The translations under genes were made by a program, and so were the position numbers. Positions 42,233-51,075 of a stretch of DNA of 60,547 nucleotides are shown in pieces. How positions within the stretch are numbered: position 1 is the stretch's first letter; each line of letters starts with the position of its first letter. The stretch spans positions 1-60,547 of the forward strand of contig CANLCJ010000027.1 of the NCBI GenBank assembly GCA_947489085.1, written 5' to 3'. The stretch comes from an uncultured Flavobacteriaceae bacterium. Lineage in GTDB: Bacteria > Bacteroidota > Bacteroidia > Flavobacteriales > Flavobacteriaceae. The notes under the pieces were generated by a model that searched no databases, was not told the DNA's origin, and saw only the letters and a program-made list of their open reading frames with translations.

Positions 42233-42915
42233 TGGTAAAATACATTTATAGCATGCTACTGCTTAGCGTATTACTAAGCTGCAATTCTGCACGTAAAACT
42301 TATGTTACAAATAACAATTTATGCCAGTACGATGATCCTATTTTTAAAATATACAAGAACGAATTAAAATTAAATGACTCCATTTCAAGACAGCTTAAAA
42401 ACAACGGAGAAGAACTGGTAACAATCGATAACGAAAATTACAATAATGAGTTTTATAAGTTTGAGGATGGAGAAGTAACAAACAAACAAACCAACAAACG
42501 TTTAAATGTTGGTAAATGGATACGGTACTGGCCTAATGGCTCTATTCGTTGGGTTTTTAATTTATACCTAAATGGATCTAAAAAAATATTTAAAGAAACT
42601 CAGTACGATAAAAATGGCAAGATAACCCAAGTAATAAACTACGAAAAAGGTTATAATATATGCTATGCCGAAGCTATAGCCATTGTAAAAAAGATTGCTA
42701 AACACAAAATTAAAAAATACCAGATTACGGAGTTTTTTGCCATACATCGCGATTTAAATGAATTTCCAGATGCGAAACCCGAATGGCACATAGGCTTATC
42801 TAAAGGCAGCCCAAGATACAAAAAAGAGTATTACAAAAATGGTCAATTTAGATACCGTATAGATGGTGTTACAGGCAAAGTTTTTGAAAAATATAGAATT
42901 AAAGGGTGGTATTAA
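42232..42915 (+). CDS. Immunity-like lipoprotein 7
   Basis: 227 residues. Lipobox LLSC; body like gene 3 (FKIYKNELKLNDSISRQL, GKWIRYWPNGS), end like 6 (EKYRIKGWY). Last immunity copy of the array; it overlaps a truncated protease fragment. Confidence 0.75.
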   Translation: MVKYIYSMLLLSVLLSCNSARKTYVTNNNLCQYDDPIFKIYKNELKLNDSISRQLKNNGEELVTIDNENYNNEFYKFEDGEVTNKQTNKRLNVGKWIRYWPNGSIRWVFNLYLNGSKKIFKETQYDKNGKITQVINYEKGYNICYAEAIAIVKKIAKHKIKKYQITEFFAIHRDLNEFPDAKPEWHIGLSKGSPRYKKEYYKNGQFRYRIDGVTGKVFEKYRIKGWY

Positions 42916-43037
42916 ACACTATAATAAACACCCACCAAAGCAAACCCAACGGCTTAACCGTATACTTTATACACCACAAATGCATTAACGAGACCGATCT
43001 TACAGATAAAGATACTTTTAAAGCATATCTGTATTAA
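42906..43037 (+). pseudogene. Truncated protease-domain fragment at array end
   Basis: 43 codons from GTG: NTIINTHQSKPNG to DKDTFKA as in the effector, then three unrelated codons and a stop. The cut falls just before the SGGISPTGTG segment, so the catalytic half is gone. Homology to the array ends at about 43025, a few bases before the Nudix gene, and marks the right border of the array. Confidence 0.8.
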
Positions 43038-43060
43038 TACCACATTAAGATTAAAGTGAT

Positions 43061-43642
43061 TTAAACCAAGCCTTTAATATTGGCATAAGAGTTTTTCATG
43101 GCCTTTTTAATCTTTTTTTCGTTAAGCCATTTTACCTTAGTTATGCCCTCGTCCTCTTGCGGATATAATGTACCAGTAAAGCTTGTTGCCATTTCAAACC
43201 AATAGGTTATTTTAATTCTATAACGCCCGCGCCGTTTAAAAATATGGTATGTGGTTTCTAAAGGTTTTACAATTTCTAAACCTGTTACACCTGTCTCCTC
43301 TTCTACCTCGCGTAAAGCGGTTTCTTCTATAGATTCTCCTTTTTCGGCCTTTCCTTTGGGCAAATCCCATTTATCATTTCTATAAATAAATAGCACCTTA
43401 CCTTCTGCATTATACACCTTACCACCACCTGCAACCACATTAGGTGCTTTTTTTAAAAACTTTTTTAATAATTTATCCTCGTTTTTATGCACCAAGCAAA
43501 CCGCTTTAACAGCTGTTTTATTAAGCTTGCGTAATACTTGCCTTAAAAAAACACGCTTTAATTTATAATTTTTTACACCCGCTTCGGTGCTTTTCTTGGT
43601 ACTTAACGTTATAGGCTTTTCGCCAACAAATATTTTATACAT
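43061..43642 (-). CDS. Nudix hydrolase
   Basis: 193 residues. Nudix box GKAEKGESIEETALREVEEE (positions about 98-117, followed by TGVTG) with REVEEE metal ligands. The N-terminal 70 residues are a separate helical domain (KRVFLRQVLRKLNK) seen in Bacteroidota Nudix proteins. It hydrolyses a nucleoside diphosphate linked to another moiety; the substrate is not predictable. It converges on the immunity array, not part of it. Confidence 0.88.
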   Translation of the reverse strand: MYKIFVGEKPITLSTKKSTEAGVKNYKLKRVFLRQVLRKLNKTAVKAVCLVHKNEDKLLKKFLKKAPNVVAGGGKVYNAEGKVLFIYRNDKWDLPKGKAEKGESIEETALREVEEETGVTGLEIVKPLETTYHIFKRRGRYRIKITYWFEMATSFTGTLYPQEDEGITKVKWLNEKKIKKAMKNSYANIKGLV

Positions 43643-43836
43643 AGAATTGTTACAAGCTTTAATTTTGTAAATGTATTATTTTTTAGAAATAGAATGCATT
43701 TAAACCTTTTAATTTCTTTTAGCCCAGATGATGCATTAAACCATTTTTAAAACCCTGTGCTGCTTAAACACAGCGTATTGTTAAAAAAATGTAATATTAC
43801 ATAAGCATAAGCTATTTATAATTTTAAATATATGTT

Positions 43837-43844
43837 TAATTTTG
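43837..43844 (+). promoter_or_regulatory. -7 promoter element (TAATTTTG) for pyrE
   Basis: TAATTTTG fits TAnnTTTG and ends only four bases before the pyrE ATG, so transcription would start at or within the start codon (leaderless mRNA), unless a different promoter is used. Confidence 0.4.
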
Positions 43845-43848
43845 CGCT

Positions 43849-44493
43849 ATGATTTTTAACAAAGACACCGCAAAGCAAACAGCCAAAGTATTACTCGAGG
43901 CTAATGCTATAAAATTGAGCCCTAAAACGCCTTTTACATGGGCTTCTGGCTGGAAATCGCCCATATACTGCGATAACCGTATTATTTTATCTTTTCCTAA
44001 CATTCGCAATTACGTAAAAACAACTATGGCTGCGCATATAGAAAAAACCTATGGCAAGCCCGATGCTATCGCTGGCGTGGCTACTGGTGCTATTGGTATT
44101 GGCATGCTTGTGGCAGATGTGTTAAACCTTCCGTTTGTTTACGTTAGGCCAGATGCTAAGGGGCATGGTAGAAAAAACCAAATAGAAGGCGCTATAGAAA
44201 AAGGTAAAACTGTTGTGGTTGTAGAAGATCTTATAAGTACAGGAAAAAGCAGTCTTAAAGCTGTAGATGCCTTAAGAACCGCTGGCGTAAACATAAAAGG
44301 TATGGTTGCTATTTTTACTTATGGTTTTGAGGTGGCCAAACTTAATTTTGAAAAAGAAAATGTAAACCTAAATACGTTGAGCAATTATGAGAATTTGCTC
44401 GAGCAGGCCCTCCAAACCAATTATATTACTAACGAGGAATTAGGAACGTTAACAGAATGGAATACAAACCCTAGTGAGTGGAACGCTATTTGA
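43849..44493 (+). CDS. pyrE: Orotate phosphoribosyltransferase
   Basis: 214 residues. PRPP-binding loop VVVVEDLISTGKSSLKAV (about 122-139), TPFTWASGWKSPIYCDNR near the N-terminus, and KGHGRKNQIEG for the catalytic loop. It makes orotidine 5'-phosphate from orotate and PRPP in pyrimidine synthesis. Short gap to the SRPBCC gene (50 bases), likely co-transcribed. Confidence 0.95.
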   Translation: MIFNKDTAKQTAKVLLEANAIKLSPKTPFTWASGWKSPIYCDNRIILSFPNIRNYVKTTMAAHIEKTYGKPDAIAGVATGAIGIGMLVADVLNLPFVYVRPDAKGHGRKNQIEGAIEKGKTVVVVEDLISTGKSSLKAVDALRTAGVNIKGMVAIFTYGFEVAKLNFEKENVNLNTLSNYENLLEQALQTNYITNEELGTLTEWNTNPSEWNAI

Positions 44494-44543
44494 TTACCTT
44501 TAAGAGTTAACCGTTTTAAATTATTAATACTTAACCCAAACCC

Positions 44544-44939
44544 ATGAATTTAGAATCTCCAAAGGTAAGCGTACCAAAAACGCAAAACGATACGTTTAAT
44601 TTTATTTCAGACATTAAAAACTTTGAAGCATTAATGCCCGAAAACATTAGTAAGTTTGAAGTTTTAGACGACAATAAGTTTCTATTTGCCTTAAAAGGTA
44701 TGCCAGAAATTGTATTAAAAAAGAAAAACAGCATCCCGCCTAATAAAATTGAGTTTGGCGCTGCTGGTGGAAAAATAGATTTTTCGCTAATTGCCCATAT
44801 AACCGAGGTTTCTACTACCGAAAGCGATGTAAAACTAGAGTTTAACGGCGATTTTAACCCTATGATGGCCATGATGATAAAAAGCCCTATTACCAAATTT
44901 ATAGAAACACTGGTTACAAATTTGCCCAAAGCCATTTAA
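44544..44939 (+). CDS. SRPBCC-family protein
   Basis: 131 residues. The helix-grip pattern (TFNFISDIKNFEALMPENI, then paired strands KFLFALKGMPEIVLKKK) matches SRPBCC/START-like proteins, which bind hydrophobic ligands. Flavobacteriia often place this gene next to pyrE and birA. The ligand is unknown. It overlaps the birA stop by four bases on the other strand. Confidence 0.75.
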   Translation: MNLESPKVSVPKTQNDTFNFISDIKNFEALMPENISKFEVLDDNKFLFALKGMPEIVLKKKNSIPPNKIEFGAAGGKIDFSLIAHITEVSTTESDVKLEFNGDFNPMMAMMIKSPITKFIETLVTNLPKAI

Positions 44940-45667
44940 TAAAGCAAGGTTAGTTCTTTTAACGTAAAGGCCTTAATAACTTCGTTTTCTAGTAAAACCA
45001 GTAACGCGCCTTGAGAAGAGACGCCTTTAATAATTCCAGAAAATAAATTGCCCTCTGCATCTTTAAACGTAGAGGGTTTGTGTTTTCTAAACAAATGCGT
45101 TTCGTACAACAACTTTATTTGTTCATGCTGCCCTGCCTTCAATACACTAAAATTTTGTTTTAATGCTGTTATAAGGATTTCTAAAACGTTATCTAAATTG
45201 TAATTACGCCCTGTTACATTACGTAACGAGCTTGCTTTTGGTAAGTTGGTAAAAACGGTTTGATTTACATTTAAACCTATACCAATTACAACATGCTGTA
45301 CATGGGCTTTTTTTATGACATTCTCTATTAAAATACCGCAAAGCTTTTTGTTACGTGACAAAATGTCGTTAGGCCATTTAATATTTAGTTTAGGAATTAA
45401 AAGTGTGCTTAGGGCGGCTCTTACAGCTAAAGCAGTAGCCATACTAAGGTAAAACGGAGTGTTTAAATTATAGGCCGAAACATCTACAAACACACTAAAC
45501 GTAAGATTTTTAGAACTTTCTGAAACCCAATTTGCACCCATTTGCCCCCTGCCCTGTGTTTGGTGTTTAGCCACAACAACTGTAAAATCTTCTATAAACT
45601 GTTTACCATTGAGTTTCTTTAAAAAACTATTAGTAGAATCGATGGCATCAACTTTGATTATAGGCAT
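44936..45667 (-). CDS. birA: Biotin--[acetyl-CoA-carboxylase] ligase
   Basis: 243 residues. VDAIDSTNSFLKKL (about 6-19), the biotin-binding GRGQMGANWVSES (about 41-53) and KWPNDILSRNKKLCGIL (about 98-114) are present, and there is no N-terminal helix-turn-helix, so it is a monofunctional ligase. It attaches biotin to the carboxyl carrier of acetyl-CoA carboxylase. Divergent from rsfS. Confidence 0.93.
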   Translation of the reverse strand: MPIIKVDAIDSTNSFLKKLNGKQFIEDFTVVVAKHQTQGRGQMGANWVSESSKNLTFSVFVDVSAYNLNTPFYLSMATALAVRAALSTLLIPKLNIKWPNDILSRNKKLCGILIENVIKKAHVQHVVIGIGLNVNQTVFTNLPKASSLRNVTGRNYNLDNVLEILITALKQNFSVLKAGQHEQIKLLYETHLFRKHKPSTFKDAEGNLFSGIIKGVSSQGALLVLLENEVIKAFTLKELTLLY

Positions 45668-45733
45668 TTAACATATTATTTTTACAGATTGAAACTTGTA
45701 TCAATTTTAAAGCATAAAGAACTAAAAAAATAA

Positions 45734-45741
45734 TAACTTTG
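45734..45741 (+). promoter_or_regulatory. -7 promoter element (TAACTTTG) for rsfS-ftsH
   Basis: TAACTTTG, 19 bases before the rsfS ATG. Confidence 0.45.
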
Positions 45742-45760
45742 CATAAAGTAAATAAATTTA

Positions 45761-46132
45761 ATGGCGAAAGAAAAAATAAGCGCAGACCAGTTAATAGCAG
45801 TTATTATTAGTGGCATAGAAGATGTTAAAGGTAAAGGAATTAGCATTTTAGATTTAAGAGAGATTGAAAACACTGTTTGTGATTATTTTATAATTTGTGA
45901 GGGAACTTCGAACACTCAAGTAAACGCTATTGTAAATTCCATTCAGAAAAAAGTAAGTAAAGAACTTAAGGATAACCCATGGCACGTAGAAGGTGCTGAT
46001 AATGCAGAATGGGTTTTACTAGATTACGTAAATATTGCTGTACATGTTTTTCAAAAACAGACCAGAGAATATTATGATATAGAAAGCCTCTGGGGAGATG
46101 CAAAAACAACAGTAATAGAAACAAATTACTAA
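45761..46132 (+). CDS. rsfS: Ribosomal silencing factor RsfS
   Basis: 123 residues, RsfS/YbeB/Iojap family: GKGISILDLREIENTVCDYF, CEGTSNTQVNAI and DYVNIAVHVFQKQTREYYDIE (shown in parts). It binds the 50S subunit (uL14) and blocks joining to 30S under starvation. Nine bases before ftsH, so the two are in one operon. Confidence 0.93.
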   Translation: MAKEKISADQLIAVIISGIEDVKGKGISILDLREIENTVCDYFIICEGTSNTQVNAIVNSIQKKVSKELKDNPWHVEGADNAEWVLLDYVNIAVHVFQKQTREYYDIESLWGDAKTTVIETNY

Positions 46133-46141
46133 AAAAAACAC

Positions 46142-48088
46142 ATGGCAAACGAAAATAAAAACACAAAAGACAAAAAACCTAAGTTTAGTCCATATTGGAT
46201 ATATGGCATTGTATTGTCTTTATTTCTAGTATTTACGTTATTTAATAATAGCGGAATAGATGGGGGAAATACCACCAACCCTACACAATTTTTTAAATTT
46301 GTAGAAGATGGCGATGTAGAAAAAGTTGAAATTGTAAACCGTAGACTTGCAAAAGTTTATCTTACAAGAGATGCTGCCCAAAAAGAAATCCATAAAAACA
46401 CAAATTCTAACAGTTTAATACCGTCGTCTACCGCGGCTCCAAATTATAAATTCGAATTTGGTGAACTTGAGATATTTCAAAAAGAGTTAGACGATGTTAT
46501 TAAAAGAAACAATTTAGAGCTTGAACCTGCTTATTTAACAGAAGAAAACCATTTGGCAGACTTCTTAATAGGTATCCTTCCTTTTGTTTTACTAATAGGT
46601 GTTTGGATATTTATAATGCGTCGCATGTCTGGTGGTGCTGGTGGCGGTGCTGGCGGCCAAATTTTTAATATTGGAAAATCTAAAGCCAAACTGTTCGACC
46701 AAAATACAGAAGTAAAAACCACATTTAAAGATGTTGCTGGTTTAGAAGGTGCTAAAGAAGAGGTACAAGAAATTGTAGATTTCCTAAAATTTCCAGAAAA
46801 ATACACCACTCTTGGTGGTAAGATCCCTAAAGGTGCTCTGCTTGTAGGCCCTCCAGGTACTGGTAAAACCTTATTAGCAAGAGCTGTTGCAGGAGAGGCT
46901 AAAGTGCCTTTCTTCTCCCTATCAGGATCAGACTTCGTAGAAATGTTTGTGGGTGTAGGTGCTTCTAGAGTTAGAGACCTGTTTAAGCAAGCTAAAGAAA
47001 AATCGCCTTCTATAATTTTTATAGACGAAATTGATGCTATTGGCCGTGCAAGAGGCAAAAATGCAATGTCTGGAAGCAACGATGAGCGTGAAAACACCTT
47101 AAACCAACTGTTAACAGAAATGGATGGTTTTGGCACAAAAACCAATGTTATTGTAATTGCGGCAACCAACAGAGCAGATATTTTAGATAAAGCTTTAATG
47201 CGTGCTGGGCGTTTCGATAGACAAATTCATGTAGAACTGCCTAACTTAACAGAACGTAGAGAAATTTTTGAAGTGCATTTAAGATCGCTTAAAAAAGTAA
47301 AGGACTTAGATGTAGACTTTTTAGCAAAACAAACACCTGGATTCTCTGGTGCAGATATTGCCAACATGTGTAACGAAGCAGCTTTAATTGCAGCAAGAAA
47401 CAACAAAAAATCTATTGAGAAGCAAGACTTTTTAGATGCTGTAGATAGAATTGTAGGGGGCTTAGAAAAACGCTCTAAAGTATTTTCTCAAGACGAGAAA
47501 AAATTAGTTGCGTTTCACGAAGCTGGACATGCTACTGTAAGCTGGTTTTTAAAATACGCCGATCCTTTAGTTAAAGTTACTATCGTTCCTAGAGGTAGTT
47601 CTCTTGGTGCGGCTTGGTACTTGCCAGAAGAAGCTAACCTAAAAAGAACCGAAAAATATCTTGATGAGATATGTGTTACCATGGGAGGTAGAGCCGCAGA
47701 GAAGTTAATTTTTAATAAAATATCGAACGGTGCCTATGGCGATTTGCAAAGTGTAATGCGCAAAGCAAAAGAAATGGTAATGGTAGCTGGTTTAAGTGAT
47801 AGTGTGGGTAATGTTACCTATTACGATCCGCAAACAGACAATGGGTTTACGAAGCCTTACAGTGAAAAAACTGCAGAAGTTATCGATAATGAAATTAAAC
47901 GTATTATCGAAGAGCAGTACCAACGTGCTTTAAATTTATTAGAAGAGAAAAAAGAGAAGCTAACAATTTTGGCAGAACGCTTAATTGAACGAGAAGTTAT
48001 TTTTAAAGACGATTTAGAAGAAATTTTTGGTAGCAATCAATTAAACCATAAAAATATAGAAGAGGTTACGCCTCAATTAGACAAATAA
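46142..48088 (+). CDS. ftsH: ATP-dependent zinc metalloprotease FtsH
   Basis: 648 residues. N-terminal transmembrane pair (about 19-36 and 140-158) around a periplasmic part, AAA+ domain with Walker A GPPGTGKT and Walker B IIFIDEIDAIG (about 238-245 and 293-303), and the protease site HEAGH (about 459-463). It degrades membrane and some soluble proteins at the inner membrane. A 15-bp perfect hairpin terminator follows. Confidence 0.97.
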   Translation: MANENKNTKDKKPKFSPYWIYGIVLSLFLVFTLFNNSGIDGGNTTNPTQFFKFVEDGDVEKVEIVNRRLAKVYLTRDAAQKEIHKNTNSNSLIPSSTAAPNYKFEFGELEIFQKELDDVIKRNNLELEPAYLTEENHLADFLIGILPFVLLIGVWIFIMRRMSGGAGGGAGGQIFNIGKSKAKLFDQNTEVKTTFKDVAGLEGAKEEVQEIVDFLKFPEKYTTLGGKIPKGALLVGPPGTGKTLLARAVAGEAKVPFFSLSGSDFVEMFVGVGASRVRDLFKQAKEKSPSIIFIDEIDAIGRARGKNAMSGSNDERENTLNQLLTEMDGFGTKTNVIVIAATNRADILDKALMRAGRFDRQIHVELPNLTERREIFEVHLRSLKKVKDLDVDFLAKQTPGFSGADIANMCNEAALIAARNNKKSIEKQDFLDAVDRIVGGLEKRSKVFSQDEKKLVAFHEAGHATVSWFLKYADPLVKVTIVPRGSSLGAAWYLPEEANLKRTEKYLDEICVTMGGRAAEKLIFNKISNGAYGDLQSVMRKAKEMVMVAGLSDSVGNVTYYDPQTDNGFTKPYSEKTAEVIDNEIKRIIEEQYQRALNLLEEKKEKLTILAERLIEREVIFKDDLEEIFGSNQLNHKNIEEVTPQLDK

Positions 48089-48110
48089 TTGTAGCATATA
48101 CATTAGTAAA

Positions 48111-48148
48111 AATCTTAAATTAATCTCTAGATTAATTTAAGATTTTTT
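48111..48148 (+). terminator. Rho-independent terminator after ftsH
   Basis: AATCTTAAATTAATC (48111-48125) and GATTAATTTAAGATT (48130-48144) are perfect complements around a TCTA loop, with a T run to 48148. Confidence 0.9.
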
Positions 48149-48195
48149 ATATTTGATAAACTCTCTATCAATCAAGGTTAATAGCGCTCACCTGA

Positions 48196-48804
48196 ATGAA
48201 TCTTTTTAGAAAATTTTTCGGAAATAAATCCAATAAACCCGAAAAGGAAATAAAATCTACCGATAGGGGTAAATACATGCCCGAACTAAGATTGCCTATA
48301 GACGAAAAATTTACTATAAATTTTAAAGCTAATGGTGGTAAGTTCCTGTATTGCGATAATTTAGACGAGGTTTACGAAAATTTCAATAATATAGTAGAAG
48401 AAAACAGGTGGCACGAAAAGCCTGCTTTAGTATTAGACAAAAACCTCTTAGAGAAATTTAAATACTGTAGCATTATACCTTCTAAAAAGCCCCAAGACTC
48501 TACATATTTTTTAACAACTTGCGAAAATTTGATAGCCACAGACGGTTCGCTACTTATAAATTCCAACCAAATAGCCTCTAAAAAATTACCAGAATTACCC
48601 GTTAATTTTATTGTGTTTGCCACTACAAGTCAGATTGTTGACAACATTGGCGAAGGGCTACAGCTTATAAAATCTAAAAACAGGTTACATATCCCTACAA
48701 ATATTACAACTATAAAACATTTTAAATCGGCAGACGAAAAAGATTTTTTAAGCTACGGAAGTAGTGCAAAAAACTTATATTTACTGCTATTAGAGGATTT
48801 GTAA
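48196..48804 (+). CDS. LUD-domain protein
   Basis: 202 residues of the LUD (lactate utilisation, LutC/YkgG-like) fold: ENLIATDGSLLINSNQ and LPVNFIVFATTSQIVDNI (parts, about 115-160) are the conserved core. In Bacteroidota a stand-alone LUD protein between ftsH and cdsA is common; its role is unclear, and lactate oxidation is not implied without LutA/LutB genes. Co-directional with cdsA, 22 bases upstream. Confidence 0.75.
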   Translation: MNLFRKFFGNKSNKPEKEIKSTDRGKYMPELRLPIDEKFTINFKANGGKFLYCDNLDEVYENFNNIVEENRWHEKPALVLDKNLLEKFKYCSIIPSKKPQDSTYFLTTCENLIATDGSLLINSNQIASKKLPELPVNFIVFATTSQIVDNIGEGLQLIKSKNRLHIPTNITTIKHFKSADEKDFLSYGSSAKNLYLLLLEDL

Positions 48805-48826
48805 TTTAAGTAGCTTCTATAGAAAC

Positions 48827-49642
48827 ATGAAAGATATGTTACTGCGCTCTTTATCTGGGCTGCTTTATGTAGGTTTATTAATTGTAATCTTGAGCTTAAA
48901 TTCGCCTCATGGTTTTATTATTGTATTTTTTATTTTTGGCTTAATCGCTCTGGTAGAGTTTAATAAACTTATACAATTAAAAAGCAGCATTCCCTATTTT
49001 ATCTTTATTGTGCTATATGTCGTTTTTGGATATTGGCAAATGGCACTAAAATCTGATACGGGTTTAATCGAAGCCACACAAATACTAATGGTATTAACCA
49101 TTTTTGTCAACCTATTTTTAACTAAAGATCTGTTCTCGAAAAAAATACCCTTATTTGCTACCAAACGTTACATTATAACAACGTTTTACCTCTCTAGTGG
49201 CTTTGTTTTTCTTGCGCTTATAGCCATTATGTTTGGTGCAAAACTATTACTTGGCGCATTTGTATTGGTTTGGGTTAACGATTCTTTTGCCTACTTGGTT
49301 GGTAAAAATTTTGGTAAGCAAAAATTATTTGAAAAAATATCGCCTAAAAAAACGGTTGAAGGTTTTTTAGGAGGTATATTTTTTGCCTGTATTGCCAGCT
49401 ATTTTATTGCTTATATTACAAACACTCTAAATTCTACTTACTGGTTGCTTTTAGGAATTGTTGTTGCCGTTTTCGGTACCTTAGGAGACTTAATAGAGTC
49501 TAAATTTAAACGGCAGGCCAATGTTAAAGACAGTGGCTCCATAATGCCAGGTCATGGAGGTATTCTAGATCGTTTAGATAGTATTATATTTGCTGCTCCT
49601 TTTATTTATTTATTTTTAAGAATTTTTCACTATGTTTCATAA
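48827..49642 (+). CDS. cdsA: Phosphatidate cytidylyltransferase
   Basis: 271 residues, seven to eight helices, and the CDP-alcohol signature SKFKRQANVKDSGSIMPGHG followed by GILDRLDS (about 225-252). It makes CDP-diacylglycerol for phospholipids at the inner membrane. The stop overlaps the psd start by 11 bases. Confidence 0.95.
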   Translation: MKDMLLRSLSGLLYVGLLIVILSLNSPHGFIIVFFIFGLIALVEFNKLIQLKSSIPYFIFIVLYVVFGYWQMALKSDTGLIEATQILMVLTIFVNLFLTKDLFSKKIPLFATKRYIITTFYLSSGFVFLALIAIMFGAKLLLGAFVLVWVNDSFAYLVGKNFGKQKLFEKISPKKTVEGFLGGIFFACIASYFIAYITNTLNSTYWLLLGIVVAVFGTLGDLIESKFKRQANVKDSGSIMPGHGGILDRLDSIIFAAPFIYLFLRIFHYVS

Positions 49643-50288
49643 AGAAGGTCATAAAATTATATTATTTACACTGTTTGCGGTTGTTGCTTGTTTTCTATTA
49701 ACAGATCATTTTGTAGCGCTGTTTTGGTTAAGAACCATTATACTAATTACGCTTTTAGTGTTTTTAATACTTATACTTCAGTTTTTTAGAGACCCTAAAC
49801 GCCATACTATACTAGACGATACCACTGTTGTATCTCCTGTAGATGGTAAGGTTGTAGTTATAGAAGAGGTTTTCGAAAAAGAATATTTTAAAGACAAACG
49901 CTTACAAGTTAGTGTATTTATGTCTCCAATAAACGTTCACGTTACGCGTTATCCTGTAAGTGGCAAGGTATTATTTAGCAAATACCATCCAGGTAAATAT
50001 TTGGTAGCTTGGCACCCTAAAGCTAGCGAAGAGAATGAGCGTACAACTGTGGTTGTAGAAAACGCAACGTATGGTAAAGTATTGTTTAGGCAAATTGCTG
50101 GTGCGCTTGCCAAACGCATTGTTAATTACGCCAAAACAGATGCTAATGCTGTGCAAGGCGAAGATTCTGGTTTTATTAAGTTTGGATCTCGTGTAGATTT
50201 ATACTTACCTTTAGATACAAAAATTGATGTCTCGCTAAACCAAAAGGTAAAAGGGGGAGAAAGTATTATTGCAAGAATAAATAACTAA
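49632..50288 (+). CDS. psd: Phosphatidylserine decarboxylase (Bacteroidota-type)
   Basis: 218 residues. Two N-terminal helices, then VSPVDGKVVVIEEV (about 70-83), FMSPINVHVTRYP (about 97-109) and GFIKFGSRVDLYLP (about 178-191), in which Gly-Ser is the self-cleavage site that makes the pyruvoyl cofactor. It turns phosphatidylserine into phosphatidylethanolamine. It is in the lipid operon cdsA-psd-acbP. Confidence 0.93.
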   Translation: MFHKEGHKIILFTLFAVVACFLLTDHFVALFWLRTIILITLLVFLILILQFFRDPKRHTILDDTTVVSPVDGKVVVIEEVFEKEYFKDKRLQVSVFMSPINVHVTRYPVSGKVLFSKYHPGKYLVAWHPKASEENERTTVVVENATYGKVLFRQIAGALAKRIVNYAKTDANAVQGEDSGFIKFGSRVDLYLPLDTKIDVSLNQKVKGGESIIARINN

Positions 50289-50546
50289 ATGTCCTTAGAC
50301 GAATTATTTGATAACGCTGTAGAACGTGTAAATGCTCATAAAGAGCCTTTTCCTGCCGACCTTTTACTTAAGCTTTACGCTTATTACAAAAAGGCTACGA
50401 ACGACTATGGTAAACCCAAAAGCAAAAAGCCTATTATCAACGCCTTTAAAACAAATGCACTTTTTCAAGTGCAAAATGTTACCGAAGACGAAGCTAAACA
50501 GGCTTATATTGATTTGGTAGACAAGTATTTTATATACGGTAAATAA
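50289..50546 (+). CDS. Acyl-CoA-binding protein
   Basis: 85 residues, the size of the ACBP family. LLLKLYAYYKKATNDYG (about 25-41) and the C-terminal AYIDLVDKYF fit the four-helix acyl-CoA pocket, with Tyr and Lys at ligand positions. It carries long-chain acyl-CoA for lipid synthesis. Starts on the base after the psd stop. Confidence 0.9.
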   Translation: MSLDELFDNAVERVNAHKEPFPADLLLKLYAYYKKATNDYGKPKSKKPIINAFKTNALFQVQNVTEDEAKQAYIDLVDKYFIYGK

Positions 50547-50571
50547 AATACTAAGGGGCTGTTTTTAAATT

Positions 50572-51009
50572 TTAGAAATCTTCTTCTAAACCTAAACGTA
50601 ACTTCTTAATTATTTCTTCGAAGTACAATACAGAAAGCATAATTTTATCTGTATCCGCATAAGCTATAAATTGTTTCATTGTTTCCTTTGAGTAATCGAA
50701 AGCAGCTTCGTTAACTTCGTGTTGCTTCTCTAAAATCTTCGTGTTTTCAGAATTTTCTCTTATTCCTAAATCAGATAGTGTTACGCCTGCTTCGTTTGTT
50801 AATGCCATATAAGGTAGTATAGTACTAATTTCGTAAATACGGCTTATGTATAGTTCTAGGAGTTGTCCCTTTTTTAATTCAGACAAATCTTCGATAGTGT
50901 GAAACTTTAATGTGGTTTTCTCTTTTTCAAATAACACATTCGATTTTGGTTGTGCCATTCCTAGGTTAACAAAAAATACTATAGCTATTATTGATATTAA
51001 ATTTTTCAT
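50572..51009 (-). CDS. Secreted helical protein of unknown function
   Basis: 145 residues with a signal peptide (LISIIAIVFFVNLGMA). The mature part is helical and acidic. No recognised family; some similarity in spacing to the next gene's neighbours only. It lies 66 bases downstream of the beta-helix protein gene and may be co-transcribed with it. Confidence 0.6.
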   Translation of the reverse strand: MKNLISIIAIVFFVNLGMAQPKSNVLFEKEKTTLKFHTIEDLSELKKGQLLELYISRIYEISTILPYMALTNEAGVTLSDLGIRENSENTKILEKQHEVNEAAFDYSKETMKQFIAYADTDKIMLSVLYFEEIIKKLRLGLEEDF

Positions 51010-51075
51010 GGTTGTTACTTTTAGTGTTGTTTCTTTTGTCGTAATGAGTTCCTTTTACATTACAAAATAAATTTC

